Program-made: the position numbers and the translations under genes
Shown here: one piece after another, positions 5,561 to 5,842 of the stretch
Layout of the letters: each line of letters opens with the position of its first letter
Position numbering within the stretch: the stretch's first letter is position 1
Assembly: GCA_938014945.1 (NCBI GenBank)
Contig: CALLQH010000094.1
Span: 1-5,842, forward strand
Length of the DNA: 5,842 bases
Direction of reading: 5' to 3'
DNA from: an uncultured bacterium
GTDB taxonomy: Bacteria; Pseudomonadota; Alphaproteobacteria; SP197
Notes under the pieces: model-generated
Told to the model about the DNA's origin: nothing
The model's database searches: none
The model's input: the letters and a program-made list of their open reading frames with translations, nothing else

Positions 5561-5842
5561 ATGCGTAAGCCAATTGCGGCCATGCTTGGTGCGGTGGCGT
5601 TCGGCGCCGCGTCGCTGTTCGGGTCCGGCCCGGCAGCGGCAGAGGACGAGATCACGTTGTGCTGGGCGGCCTGGGATCCGGCCAATGCCCTGGAACAGCT
5701 TTCCAAGGACTTTACCGACGAGACAGGGATCAAGATGAACTTCGAGTTCGTCCCCTGGACCAGCTTTGCCGACCGTTTTCTCAACGAGCTCAATTCGGGC
5801 GGCAAGCTCTGCGACCTGCTGATCGGCGACAGCCAATGGATC
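5561..5842 (+). CDS. Extracellular solute-binding protein (family 1) of an ABC sugar-type importer, 3' end missing
   Basis: 94 codons are visible and the frame is open at the window end. Family 1 proteins are usually 400 residues or longer, so most of the gene is outside. The N-terminus is a clear Sec signal peptide: MRKP, a hydrophobic Ala/Gly/Leu core (about 5-23), then PAAA with likely cleavage before Glu28. There is no lipobox Cys, so the mature protein should be free in the periplasm. ITLCWAAWDPANALEQLSKD (31-50) and the following ETGIKMNFEFVPW segment (54-66) fit the first two strands and first helix of the sugar-binding protein fold. SFADRFLNELNSG and CDLLIGDSQWI match the conserved region that follows. 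The ligand cannot be told from this fragment; sugars, polyols and related compounds are typical. Permease and ATPase genes would be expected downstream. It is divergent from the CoA-transferase gene. Confidence 0.85.
   Translation, partial: MRKPIAAMLGAVAFGAASLFGSGPAAAEDEITLCWAAWDPANALEQLSKDFTDETGIKMNFEFVPWTSFADRFLNELNSGGKLCDLLIGDSQWI

Noticed and set aside
5037..5738. 233-codon open frame on the plus strand across the intergenic region
   Set aside because: It overlaps the start of the solute-binding protein gene in a different frame. The product is Arg-, Gly- and Ser-rich with no domain, whereas the frame from 5561 has a Shine-Dalgarno site and signal peptide.

Overview
The window is GC-rich, bacterial and chromosome-like. 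The gene families, with an outer-membrane barrel protein and a periplasmic binding protein, point to a Gram-negative, most likely proteobacterial host. An alphaproteobacterium is my best guess from overall style; no marker gene confirms it. I see no rRNA, tRNA, CRISPR array, insertion sequence or phage gene.

Left block, plus strand (3-3771): three genes in tight order. The first is the 3' part of an outer-membrane beta-barrel (porin-like) protein. After 18 bp comes a membrane-anchored flavin reductase with FAD, NAD(P)H and C-terminal plant-type [2Fe-2S] domains. After a further 40 bp comes an extended short-chain dehydrogenase that closely resembles D-erythronate dehydrogenase (DenD). Each of the last two genes has a strong Shine-Dalgarno sequence. 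The spacing suggests one transcript, but the third gene's metabolic link to the first two is not evident.

Middle, minus strand (3780-4991): a full-length class III (CaiB/BaiF) CoA-transferase. It converges on the dehydrogenase gene with only 8 bp between the two stop codons.

Right block: a 569-bp divergent intergenic region (4992-5560), then the first 94 codons of a family 1 extracellular solute-binding protein of an ABC sugar-type importer (5561 to the window end, plus strand). The intergenic region holds a plausible minus-strand promoter for the CoA-transferase and, just upstream of it, a hairpin with a T-run that reads as a minus-strand terminator. It also holds a perfect TTGACA hexamer next to an AT-rich tandem 12-bp repeat that could be an operator for the transporter operon, followed by a GC-rich leader.

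Nothing here is clearly a new system. The points most worth a second look are the barrel/anchored-reductase pair, the tandem repeat upstream of the transporter, and the terminator-like hairpin between the divergent genes. A sugar-acid dehydrogenase, a CoA-transferase and a sugar-type importer side by side would fit a carbon-substrate uptake and catabolism locus, but that is inference.
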